From Ureaplasma sp. Hg2 (GTDB taxonomy: Bacteria; Bacillota_I; Bacilli_A; Mycoplasmatales; Mycoplasmoidaceae): a DNA stretch of 64,000 nt. Below are positions 32,901 to 45,100 of the stretch, one piece after another; the first letter of the stretch is position 1; every line of letters begins with the position of its first letter. The position numbers and the translations under genes were made by a program. The notes under the pieces were generated by a model, which did no database searches, was not told where the DNA came from, and saw only the letters and a list, made by a program, of their open reading frames with translations. The stretch covers positions 1 through 64,000 of the forward strand of contig JAACJW010000002.1 of the NCBI GenBank assembly GCA_021378525.1, in the 5' to 3' direction.

Positions 32901-33853
32901 ATCGATCAATCCGTCAGGATTTGATTAATTTTAGCAACCGTTACATCTATGATAATAGTTTGGAATTTGCAACTATCAATGGAACTGCTGATAATGGGAT
33001 TAAAACCATTAATGTAACAGGCCTTTGAAATGAAGTGAATGAACAGGAGGCTGATGAAGTGATTGCTCAAATTGATAAAAATTATAGTAAGTACGATAAA
33101 ATATTAGTTATTACATTTGGCAGCAAACAAGCTGAATACATTGAGAATAAACTTTATAACTCCTTAAAAGGGAATGATAAACTATTAAAAAAATTAGAAA
33201 ACAACAAACTTGTTATAACTAATTTAGAAAACGTCCAAGGTAACGAAGGCGATTTAGTTATTTTATCAGTGTCTTATGGGCCACGTTCGCTCGGTGAGCG
33301 AGTAAAGAGTCAATTTGGACCATTGATAACCGATGGTGGTAAAAATCGTTTAAACGTGGCGATTACAAGAGCACGGAAGCATATGATTGTTGTTAAAAGT
33401 CTTTACGCTGATCAAATTACTTTAAATTTAGACAATGAGAATTTATTAGCCTTTAGAAACTTTATTAATTATGTTGATGACATCGAAGATAATTCAACGC
33501 GGAAAACAAACTATTTAAAGAAGAAACAATTTAATAGCAAGTTTGAAAGCTCTTTTCATGAAAAGTTATTAGAGATTATTCCTGATGATAAATACCGAGT
33601 TCTTTTAGACTATGATGTTGGTAGTCAAATAATGCAGTTTGCTATTAGAGCAAAGAACCAACAAAAAATTAGTTTGTTCTTTATTTTGGACTATAGTGGA
33701 AAACATAAAAATGTAGCTCAAATGTTAGAGAACATCGATAAGCAAAAATTCTTAAATAGTAGAGGTTATAACGTCATGAGAATTGAAGAATTTGAGTGAG
33801 AACTAAAACAAGGTGAATTGATTAATCAAATAAAGAATAAACTTAATATTTAA
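29960..33853 (+). CDS. Large SF1 (Upf1-like) helicase with degenerate C-terminal nuclease-like domain
   Basis: 1297 codons joined across five or more TGA (Trp). Residues 1-350 form an N-terminal region like the DUF4011-type part of these helicases. Walker A is GPPGTGKS at 368-375, then a long insertion of about 500 residues with helical and coiled segments, Walker B DEASQ from residue 906, motif III SGDEKQLKPS, motif V-like ENVQGNEGDLVILSVSY and motif VI NVAITRARK (1132-1140). The last 100 residues (FESSFHEKLLEII, FFILDYSGKH, RGYNVMRIEEFEW) have the shape of the Vsr/DUF559 PD-(D/E)xK domain often fused to such proteins, but the acidic active-site residues are not evident. ATP-dependent DNA or RNA unwinding is likely; a defence or repair role is inference. 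Confidence 0.85.
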
Positions 33854-34687
33854 TAGAATTTAATTTCCATTCGCAATATAAAACAATCGAAATATTAATT
33901 AACTGTAAAAGGGATTTATCGCTTTAAAGGAGATTAATATTTTTTTTACTTTAATTCACTGATATGTTCTAAAAATTTAATTACCATAAGATCATTTTAA
34001 GTTCGATATTAGACTAGTTGGGTCAAAAATTATAACTTTATAGGTGAGTACGCAAATGAAAGAGATAGTTATTAAGCAACCTAAATTATTATAAACATAA
34101 TAGTATTTATAATAATTTGATTTAGTGATATTTTTAAGTGGTGTCCATACGGGCTATCGAATTATACAATCGTAGCAATTGTTATGTATATGATCCTTAA
34201 ATAAATAATTACAAGTTTTAAACTAGATATTTAATAAGGGTAATCCAAGTGTTAAGTAGTTTTTGTTAAACTTCTATCTAGTAATATAATTTAAATAACC
34301 ATTATGTAAGAATCATTTACATGCGTGCTAAAACCGTTCGATACTACCACGCAACATATTTCAATCAAACCAATCACAATAAAACTTTGTAGGTAATAGC
34401 ATAATAGATAGATATCGGGTAATTTATAATAATTATCCAGTAAGATATATAATTTAGATTATAATTTATGCAATAATGATTTAAATAGCATGTAAAATTA
34501 TTAAAAATGTTGCATCAACATAATCCCTGAATGCAGGTTGAGGCGTTATAAGCTTCATTTGAACGAAATAAAGATACGTGCAAGTGTTATTTGATCAGAT
34601 ATTTACTGAATAGAAGTTGATTCATGCTATTAATAAAAAATAATAGCCATGATTTTCCCAATATCATAGTACTATAAATGGCTATTT

Positions 34688-34849
34688 ATGGGAGTTATTT
34701 TGATAATATCCATTAAGTTACATAATTTACATGAACACTTTACTAAGAATGTTAAATTTCTAGCAAAAAATTGCTTAATACTTACATATATAATATGATC
34801 CAAACGGAAGTTAACACTTTGTAAGCGTTGTTTAGATGCGCTAGAGTAG
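34688..34849 (+). pseudogene. Open remnant in array copy 3
   Basis: 53 codons (MGVILIISIKLHNLHEHF, then IIWSKRKLTLCKRCLD), with TGA as Trp. It aligns at the protein level with the remnant in the copy at 35182-35373, while the same frame is broken by stops in the copies at 34936 and 35471. No ribosome-binding site apart from weak purines. Read as a decayed member of a tandem gene family. Confidence 0.35.
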
Positions 34850-35181
34850 CTAACTGAGACTAATATCGTGCTGAATAATAAGTATTTAGATGATTTGTTA
34901 ACATAGTAACCCCCTAATTAACCCATTTTATCGTAAATTATCCACTATGTTATATATTTTAAACATAAATTTATGTAGATTCAGTTTAAGAATAATCTAA
35001 AGGTTATTGAATATAGATATATAACTATGATCTAATCAAGTGTTTAACTCACAGTGAACCTACTTAAATTGGCTGGTGTCACTAATTTTCATTGTTCCTT
35101 CGGATATTTAATAAAACATACACAATCATATCATACTAACCTTAATAATCACGGTTGGAGGAATATATTTACGTTACATAA

Positions 35182-35373
35182 GACGTATTTATAGGAGTTT
35201 TATTAGAAATATCCACTATGTTACATAATTTAAGTAAATATTTTATCAATACCTGCAAAAAACGTATTATAAAAGCTATTAAATGTGCGCATCGGATATG
35301 ATCGAACCTAAGGATAATTCTTATAAAGGGTTGTTTAAATACACGATTCAGCTATTTTATTGTAGCTAATTAA
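35182..35373 (+). pseudogene. Open remnant in array copy 5
   Basis: Open from after TAA 35179 to TAA 35371, with an ATG at 35218 (MLHNLSKYFINTCKKRIIKA, then AHRIWSNLRIILIKGCLNTR). Shared residues with the 34688 remnant include ISxxLHNL, IWS and KxCL. No family recognised. Confidence 0.35.
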
Positions 35374-36466
35374 CTAGTTATTGAATTATAGTAATTTAAT
35401 ATCAATAAAATGTAAAAAAAAATAGTTATTTATTCAAGTTAGATTCGGTTTTATCGATGTTTTTTACTAAATTTCCATTAAGTTATATAATTTTGAATAA
35501 AATTTTTACAATAATAGCTTAAATACTTTCTAACGGACATTAAATATAAACACATTGGTATGATCTGATTACAATTTTAACTCCCTATATGCTTTGCTAA
35601 ATGCACCATAGTAACTAATTTGTACAAGAACTTCCTTTGCTTACTAAATTATCAGTGATTAATATTGATAATAGACATAATAAGACTATTACGGAATAAT
35701 ATACTTTAATTATAATTACGATATATTCGGGTTATTTATTACTAATTTCCATTATGCTACATAATTTTAAAGAGTATTTCATTAATAATGTTTAAGGGGC
35801 ATCTGAAAACTATTAAATATAAATACATTGATACGATCTAGCTGTAGGTTAATTTACTAAAGAGTGCAGTTTAAATGTCTAGAGTAACGGATGTAAAATT
35901 TATGCAAATTAGTTCATATTACATTTGATGTATACTTAGCGACACATACTAAGTAAACATATCATACTCTCGTACGCACGATGTGTGTTTGTGAAAGCAC
36001 ATTAACACACACATACATAAAAGATGGAAAAACGATCACTTTTATAACAGTTTTAAGTTATATTTTAGTAAAAATACATAAAAAACGTACATATTAAAAT
36101 TACAATATTAAAAAAACTAATTATATATTATATATAATTACTTTCAAGTTAATGATTTTTTTGTAGACTAAACGCGCGTTATAAAGCACGCACGCACTCA
36201 TATAAAAAAACCAAAATTGCAGAGATTTGAGAATAATTAAACCGTTTTTAAGGGACGTAAGCAGCACGATCTTATAATGTTTAGCAAAATAGGTTTATAA
36301 AGCCCTAATACTACTTAAAATGTCTTGTAGGGGGTAATTTAGTAATGTTTTAGCTCGCAATAATGTTATTTTTGTACTTTATTCTGAAATAATATCTTTT
36401 AAAGAATACTATTTGCTTAAAAAGATTAGATTATAAGATCTGTAATATCTTGTTGAATTAGAATGT

Positions 36467-36492
36467 CTAATTATATATAAATATATAATTAG
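36467..36492. repeat. Perfect AT-rich palindrome
   Basis: CTAATTATATAT, two bases, ATATATAATTAG: 12-bp arms. It lies in the gene-free region about 350 bp before the CitG-like gene. Confidence 0.75.
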
Positions 36493-36841
36493 TGATATCT
36501 ATAATGTTTAATATTTTGATAATATAGAGCATAAAGATGTAACTAAAAGTTGATTAAATAGCAGTAATTTGGGTAATTAATAGCTCTTTTTAACATCTAA
36601 AACTACAAAATGATCAGTAGCAAATCAAACCATATACTATAGTATAGCAATACATTTTTAATACTATTGTCTAAGTTTTGCTTTTTTTAAACCAACTTTG
36701 GATTAATTATCATTCGCAAATCATTATTATAAAATCCATTTTTTTGGTATCAAATTATTTTTTAGATTTAAATTATTAACAATTAAAACACTAATGTTTT
36801 AATTTATCTTTTATAATTAAAATAGAAAATTTGAGGCGTAA

Positions 36842-37702
36842 ATGGGACGATATAGAAAAGTTGAACAATTAGCTATCATAATTGTACAAACAATTAGAGA
36901 AACAAATAAGGCTTACCCATGTTATGGGCTTGAATCTTATTGCGAACCTAACGCACTTGACGAACAAAGACTAGAAGATGTCTTAAATATCTCTGGTGAG
37001 TTTTCACAATACGTATATTCCATTTACCATTTGGCTGAGTGCGAAGAAAGTTTGGATTGCTTTGATAAATTACGCGAGCTAGGTCGTGGGGTAGAAGCCA
37101 AAATCAATGGCATGAGTGAAGGTAAACCGATGTTTAGAGGTTTAATCTTTAATTTTGGGATTGTTTGTTATGCAATGTTTTATATTTATTTAAAAAGGAT
37201 CGAATGACAAGAATTTCCAAAGGTAGTAAAAATTTTAGTCCGTGATCTAGAACATGACTTTAAAACAATGAAGAAACTACAACGTCCTGCAACTAATGGT
37301 GAAATGTGTTATTTGCGTGAAAATATTTCAGGCGCTAGAGGAACCGCATTACAGGGCTATGGGATTTTAAATGAAGGCTTAAACTATTATCATCATTTTA
37401 AAATAACTTCTAATTATTATGAGGACATCATTGATTTTTTAATGTTGAATTTTTTCATGAGTAAAATTGATGATACCTCAATTTTACGTAACAACAGCGT
37501 CCATTCTTTAAGATTGATCCAAAACAAAACTAGTTGTTGGATGAAGGAAGTCATTGTCAATGATGATAAAACAGTTAATGAAATGTTACATTGAAATACC
37601 GATTGGCGCCAACTAAAAATTATGCCGAACGGCAGCCGCGACATGGTTATTTGTATGAAATTTCTCTATCGTGCAATTAAGATTCTAGGTTTAGGGAATT
37701 AA
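36842..37702 (+). CDS. CitG/MdcB-like triphosphoribosyl-dephospho-CoA synthase homolog
   Basis: 286 codons with two TGA (Trp). All-helical by composition. ENISGARGTALQGYGILNEG (G164 onward) matches the conserved GARGEA..G region of CitG, SEGKPMFRGLIFNFGIVCYA the GvNThKGaiF segment, and CYGLESYCEPNALDEQRLED the N-terminal PGLVD...GaHkDM segment. Several catalytic-looking residues (His, Asp) in these motifs differ. CitG makes the precursor of the citrate lyase prosthetic group from dephospho-CoA and ATP, but no citrate lyase genes are in this window. The next gene (YaaA) starts on its stop codon (TAATG). Confidence 0.65.
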
Positions 37703-38454
37703 TGATTTTTTTATTTTCGCCCGCTAAAACCCAAACGTGTACAAAATCTACCATGCCACCAACCATGCCGTTATTCATCAAAGAAGCAAACTTTATTAAT
37801 CAAAACTTAAAAGCTTTATCATTAGCTGAAAAGCAAAATATTTTTAAATTAAATGATAAGCTGCTTATTAAAACAAACGCGAGCATTAACAATAATAAAT
37901 TTGATATTAATGGTTGTTGCGCCCTTTATTTTTATGATGGCTTGCAATTTAAAAGTGCACGCTTAAGTCAATTGGATAATTCGAGTAATCACAAATACAT
38001 AATTAATCATGTATTTATTTTGTCAGCTCTTTATGGTATCTTGCGAGCAAGTGATGCCATTTATAGTTATCGTCTGGATTTTAATAATCAATTTAAAATT
38101 AACCATCTCAGCCTTTATTCATTTTGAATCGATCACTTAAATTCATTTTTATCTAACAATGTTACTGATGATCATTTAATAATTAATTTAGCTAGCCAGG
38201 AATATGGCAAAATGATTAATCGTCAAAAATTATCAAAAGACATTCGGGTGATTGATGTTGAATTTAAAATTTATAAAAATAATACATGAATTTCTCAATC
38301 AACCCAAACAAAACAAGCACGTGGTTACTTTCTAACTTTTATTATTGAAAATAAGGTTTCTGATATAAAGCAATTATTGGCTTTTAATTACGACGGATAT
38401 CAATATAACGCTACTTTAAGCGATCCCCAGTTTATAACCTTTACCAAAGAGTAA
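37702..38454 (+). CDS. yaaA: YaaA family protein (UPF0246/DUF328, peroxide stress)
   Basis: 250 codons, the family length, with TGA (Trp) codons. It starts MIFLFSPAKTQ as in YaaA (usual MlilLSPAKtl). ILSALYGILRASDAIYSYR matches the conserved vLSgLYGlLrPlD...YRlEM, and INLASQEYGKMI matches NLASqEYfk. E. coli YaaA binds DNA and lowers free iron under peroxide stress. Overlapping by one base with the CitG-like gene, so both form one operon. A weak hairpin follows, AGTGAAT pairing with ATTCGCT. Confidence 0.88.
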
Positions 38455-38615
38455 GTGAATCACAAAAAATTCGGATATTAAAAATAATTCGCTTTTTTCA
38501 TATATAAGTGACCCTAAATTAGTTAATTTAACATTAATTTACTAAAAACAATACATAAATGTAAGGTGCAAATATTTAAAATGCTAAAATTAATTAAAGA
38601 GGTTATGGTCGATTT

Positions 38616-39356
38616 ATGGATTATTATGTTTTAGATTTAGTTATTGCAAATAAAAATATTTCTAAAAGTTTTAATGTTATTTTTTCATTAAACAAGTTTT
38701 CCTACGATGAATCCATTAGCTATCGAATCAATGAGCACTCGCTCATGATAACTAATCATGATGATCGTGAATACCGGATTGTAGCAATACCTCCAGACGA
38801 TGCTGAATTAGTTAAAATTGTTGATAAAACATTCAAAAGATCGAATGCCAAACAAACGATTGAAGGAATTGCTAATATTCTAATTAATGTTGATTTCCCA
38901 GAATTATTTGAGGAATTTTATATGATTATGATTAAGAAATTAAATGATATAAATGCAAAAATCGAGTTGCCAGTTTGGTTGGATATCGTTATTGAACACA
39001 ACAAAATTATTAAATCTTTGAATACGTTAAAACAACACATCGGAGACGTTGAAGCAATTAATATTCAATTTAAAGCTGATAATCTAGAAAATACAAAACA
39101 ATTATTTTTGTTAGATGAAAAACTTAGTCAGCAAAAAAATGATAATCGTTGATATCGCCACTCCCGCAAAAATAAATCACTGATGACAAAAATGTATTGC
39201 AACATGAGCGAAAGTGATAAACTAGAAGAAAAATATAGTCAAAATAGTACTGAGATTAATTCAACCTTGAACCGAATTAATATTTTACAAAAAAAACGTG
39301 ATCAACTAAAAGAAAAAATAACCGACAATTTAATTGCCATTAACTTTATTAAATAA
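38616..39356 (+). CDS. Hypothetical soluble protein with C-terminal coiled coil, 246 aa
   Basis: 246 codons with one TGA (Trp) at about 39150. No signal or TM. Residues 1-100 look like a mixed alpha/beta domain (YRIVAIPPDDAELVKIVDKT); the last 90 residues (EKYSQNSTEINSTLNRINIL, QKKRDQLKEKITDNL) are heptad-like. AAAGAGG lies 13 nt before the ATG; a competing short frame from ATG 38605 sits at a poor distance. No family recognised. It stands alone between yaaA and lpd. Confidence 0.75.
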
Positions 39357-39442
39357 TATTCATTGTTTAATAATTGCCATCTTATTAAAAATTAATAGCA
39401 TATCATGTGTCTATTTTTTTTAAATTATTATAATTATAATAA

Positions 39443-40832
<1,390 letters not shown>

Positions 40833-40852
<20 letters not shown>

Positions 40853-41846
40853 AAACTTTCTTTTTTTTAAAAGTGATTGTAAGAGTCCTTATTACAATCT
40901 AGCTTTAGAAGAGCATCTCTTAAAACATTATGAAAATGATCAACCGATTTTGTTTTTATGACAAAATGATAATACAATCGTGGTCGGCCGAAACCAAAAC
41001 ACTTATGCTGAAATCAACAGTCTATATGTCAAAGAGCATAAGATTAATGTGGTCCGTAGAATGACCGGCGGTGGAGCTGTTTATCAAGATTTAAATAATA
41101 TTTGTTTTACTTTAATTGTTGATAAGGCAAACGTTGATCAATCTTATCAAGCGCTCTTGACTCCGATTATTATCTTCCTAAATCAAATGGGAGTACCAGC
41201 AAGTTTTAAGGGAAGAAACGATATTGTTGTTGAGGATGATAAAAAAATTAGCGGCAATGCAATGTTTATTTATAAAAATAAAATACTAATCCATGGAACA
41301 TTACTATATGACATTGATATTAGTGTGCTTTCACAGGCTTTAAAGGTTGACGAGGATAAGTTGGCTAGTAAAGGGATTAAATCGCACCGAGCACGCATTG
41401 CTAACATTAAGGATTATTTGAGTGATCCAATTAGTTGTCAAACTTTCCTACAACAACTTTGTGACTATTTTATTAATGATTTTCAAGCTGAACAATTAGA
41501 ACTTTCAAATGAAGATTTAAAAGCAATTAAGAAACGAACCAAATTTTATCAAAGTGATGCTTGAAACTATAATAAATCAAGAGACTTTAGTATCCATAAC
41601 AAGCATCGCTATAATGGTGGCACATTGGTCACAAATGTTAACGTTGATAGAGGGATTGTTACTGACATTGAATTTAACGGTGATTATTTAAGTGTTAAGG
41701 AACCAATGCTAGTAACTGAGTCTTTAATCGGCGTTGATTATAATTATGAAGCGGTCAAGCGTATTTTAGAAAGATTGAAAATAGAAGAATATTTTGGATC
41801 AATTAAATTAAGTGAAATTTTAAAAGCCATCTTTCAAAATGATTAG
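40833..41846 (+). CDS. lplA: Lipoate-protein ligase A
   Basis: 337 codons; two TGA (Trp). ATG 40833 lies within the end of lpdA; its protein start NTLVNKNFLFFKSD fits the family. Motifs: SPYYNLALEEHLL, VVGRNQNTYAEIN, VVRRMTGGGAVYQDLNNICF (the RRxxGGGAVYHD signature), and SGNAMFIYKNKILIHGTLLYD. The C-terminal accessory domain is present (FNGDYLSVKEPML). It attaches scavenged lipoate to the E2 subunit, so the lpdA-lplA pair supports one complex. A terminator follows directly. Confidence 0.94.
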
Positions 41847-41880
41847 AAAACACGACTCTCGTAAGGTCGTGTTTTATTTT
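41847..41880 (+). terminator. Intrinsic terminator after lplA
   Basis: AAAACACGAC pairs with GTCGTGTTTT (10-bp stem, nine-base loop) followed by ATTTT. It lies immediately after the lplA stop and before the convergent tRNA gene, so it can also end the tRNA transcript. Confidence 0.85.
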
Positions 41881-41884
41881 AAAA

Positions 41885-41960
41885 TGGCGAAGGTAACAGG
41901 ACTTGAACCCACAACATTCGGTTTTGGAGACCGACGTTCTACCAATTGAACTATACCTTC
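41885..41960 (-). tRNA. tRNA-Trp (anticodon CCA)
   Basis: 76 nt on the minus strand including an encoded CCA end. Acceptor GAAGGTA pairs with TACCTTC; the D arm is AGTTCAATTGGTAGAAC; the anticodon arm is TCGGT-CTCCAAA-ACCGA with anticodon CCA reading UGG; the T arm has GGGTTCAAGTCC. The discriminator is G, as expected for Trp. UGA decoding would need a separate tRNA-Trp(UCA) encoded elsewhere. Confidence 0.96.
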
Positions 41961-42191
41961 ATCAAAAAAATTATATCCTAAAAAGTTGTGTTCTACCACT
42001 TCATGATAAATTATTTTGTAGCCCGCTAAGAATAAAGATTAAATGTTGACAAACAATAAACTAGGGAAACCAATCTTTAAGAAATAAAATAATTAATGTT
42101 ATTCATTCTATCATAAGACTCAAACATGGTGTTTGTTGCGATTGATGAATTTTTAATATCGGTAAATTTTCAATTATTTTATTAGCAATAA

Positions 42192-45100
42192 TTATCTACG
42201 TTTTCGAGTGCTCTTTTTTGAAGTGTTTCGCTTAGTTCCTTTTTTACTACCTCGGCGGTATTTTGTATTTAGCTGTTTTTTATGTTCTTTTCGAGAAACT
42301 GGTTTTGAATCTGATCAACTAGAGCTTCCATTGTGATGCTCTGATTTAGGATTAATTCTATTAGTGATTCCGCTGTGGCGTTCTGATTTTGAACTTATTT
42401 TACTAGTGGTTCTGTTTTGATGCTCTGATTTAAGATTTACTTCGCTAGTACTTCCGTTATGACGTTCTGATTTCGGACTTATTTTACTAGTGTTTTCACC
42501 TTGGTTTTCTGAATTTGAATTTAGTCGACTAGTGTTTTCGCTTTGATGACTTATTTTTGGACTTAAACGATTTATGTTTTCACTTTGCAGTTTAGCTGTT
42601 TCATGATTTTTATCGAAGCTTGGTTTTAGTTGTTGTGTACGTTCGCTATTAGGGATTGAAAGTCGATTTTCACGCTCAAATTTACTTTCACGGCGATTTC
42701 TTTTTATTCTTTCTTTTTCATGTTCAGCCCTTTCTTTGCGCTGATCGGCTTTACTATTTCAAGAAATTTTTTTCTTTCTTTTTAAAACTAATAAGATGAT
42801 TAAAAAGATAAGCAGGATAACTCCAACACTAATGCCCGTGCCAACATAAACTCAAGTATTATTGGTTTTGGGATTGCCGCTTTGACTAAAACCCGAAACC
42901 TCTAAACTAAATTCGTAAGGGACATCAAGTGCTTTTAATTCGTTATAAGTAACTTTAACAACTAAAACGCCGTGATCATCGTCTGCTTCTAGTGATATTG
43001 TTTCTTGCTTCTTATAATATTTAGTTATTGCTTTACTACGAATTAAATGGTCTTGAACATCACTAACGGTAACAGCTGAAGCAAAACGGTCTTGATCAAT
43101 ACCACTAGTGCTACTAGTGTCCATTGAAATGTGGTAATCACCAAAATTATATAAACCTGAATATTGATGGGCAAAGCTATGAGTTTTACTATTAAGAGTG
43201 TATTCTAAAACAATATTAACGGTTCCATTAGCATCGTTGGGATCACAAATAATGTCAGATGGAGTGGCACCCTTAAGGGCAGTGCTAACACCTATTTGCC
43301 CACTGTTAAGCATGTTTATAACAATTGTCGTTTTATTTGCATTAAAATCGGTCGGGCTCATGTTCTTGTCTGGGATATCGCCTCAACTATTAACTTTAAT
43401 TTCAGTGTTATTATTAAAACCGACGATTGTATAGTTATAGACACTTTGAATATTAACTGGTGGTTTTATAAATTTGATTCCAAATGCTAATTCACCAGTC
43501 TTATCATCTGGTTTTAATTCGATTTCATAAGTTAATCCTAAGCTTGTCATTTGAGTGGACAACACTAATAAAGCATCGATGTCTGCTTTTGTTACATCAG
43601 AAGGCAAACGCTTCTTATTGAAACTAGCTAATTGAACAGGATCTAAACTAAGCGTATATTGCAATGAATTATTAAAACCACTATAAGTATGGAATGGGTG
43701 TAAATTAATTCCGGCGGGTAAACCCTTGTTGGAATAATCATACGATACTTGAATTATTCCAGTGCCATTATTTTTGACTGTTTGCAAGGGTGGTTGCGAA
43801 CTGACGTTGGCAAGCCCCTTTGGTTTGGTGATTACACTAGTAATCGTACTATCTAAAACTTGTGATGGAAGAACATCCTTTTTTGAAATAACGCCCCAGT
43901 CAGCAGGAGCAAATGTATAATCACTTATTTTACTAAACCCGGTGTAAGTTTTAGAATAGGTAATATGAACACTCGGTGGTAAATCATCATAGCTTAAAGT
44001 AATGTTAATTGAGCCATCAGTATCATTTTTAGTGATAACCGGATCTTGATATTTATAATAAGCTAAACTAGATCCAATTGTAACTCAACTTTTAATTGTG
44101 GCATCATCAATGGTTGAAGGCAATTTGAGTTTATCAATTTTTTGATCAGTATTAGACAATCAATTAGCTTGTCAATTAGCGTTATTAAAATCATTAATTA
44201 AAAAACCAGTATAGGTTTCTGATTGATTATAAACAACACCGTCGTCAGCGTAAACGTACATCGTCACGGTCAACGCTCCGGTGGTATCGTTATATGTTTT
44301 AGAAAGTTTAAAGTTATTGGGATTGGTTGTCAAGTTAATTTGCTTAGCCATCTTATCTAGTTGCTGATCAGTTACTTGACTTGGTAGTTGATGTTTGGTT
44401 GTCATTGGAATATTTGCATCATCAACAAACTCAATACCGCGCTTAACTGAATATGTGTGATTGGTTGTATCATATTGAAACATGTCGTCAAGGCTATCAT
44501 AAACCAATAATTTTGATTTAGTTGCATCACCATAAGTGAAACCTTCGATATTAGCATCTTTATCAAAGTGATAATTAGTATCAGCTGCTTTAGTTAAATT
44601 AATATTTGTGTTTGGTGCGTTAGTCGCTATCGTCTTACTTTTATCATATAATTCGTAGTAATGATTGCCATCATGAGTCCCGTCCTGCTCGATGATATGT
44701 TTGGTTGTCGGTGTTGTTGAACCCTTAGATTTTAAATTGTTAAAATTATTATAATCAATCGAATAAGCGCCAAGTGAATCGGTTGCGCCGCCAGCGGCTG
44801 AGTTATAAAAATTAACATTTAATTTGCTTGTGCTAGCTCCCGTTGGCTGATCTGAAATAATATTAAAATTCATTAATATCTTTTTTAAATCCTTGTCGCT
44901 TGATGATTGATTTCAAAATGATTGATCTTCATATAGAGATCCGTTTGAAGCAAAAGCAACTTCATTAGCAGCGTCCAGTGAGAAAGGAATTTTAACTAAT
45001 TGGATGGAATTACCATTGTTTTGATTGTGGCCTCTAAAGAAGATGGTAAGAGCATAAGAATTGGGAGCAGTTGTTGTTATTGCTAAATCACAAGCGCGAG

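Larger units (their letters stand above)
34142..35960 (+). repeat. Diverged tandem array, about 270-bp unit, seven copies
   Basis: An anchor resembling ATATCCATTAAGTTACATAA recurs near 34142, 34432, 34707, 34936, 35208, 35471 and 35743 (steps of about 290, 275, 229, 272, 263 and 272). In six copies a second motif, TATGATC or a variant, follows 84-90 bp later (34519 as ATAATCC, 34794, 35026, 35297, 35559, 35832 as TACGATC); in the first copy it follows after 47 bp. A third segment resembling TTTAAATG...AGAGTAACTAAT lies 40-60 bp further. Individual copies differ at many positions, so the array is old or under little constraint except at these motifs. Confidence 0.8.
33854..36841. other. 3-kb stretch without intact genes
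   Basis: No frame is open beyond about 60 codons. 34.13-36.0 kb is a diverged tandem array with a period of about 270 bp (separate entry). 36.0-36.84 kb is AT-rich with several short palindromes (GTGTGTT...AACACAC at about 35.98-36.01 kb, 36467-36492, and TATACTATAGTATA near 36.63 kb). I found no tRNA, RNase P, tmRNA or SRP RNA signature and no DnaA-box cluster. Confidence 0.8.

Noticed and set aside
34142-35960. CRISPR array or plasmid-type replication origin
   Set aside because: The repeat unit is about 270 bp and poorly conserved; there are no short identical repeats with unique spacers, no cas genes, no dnaA or rep gene and no DnaA-box cluster.
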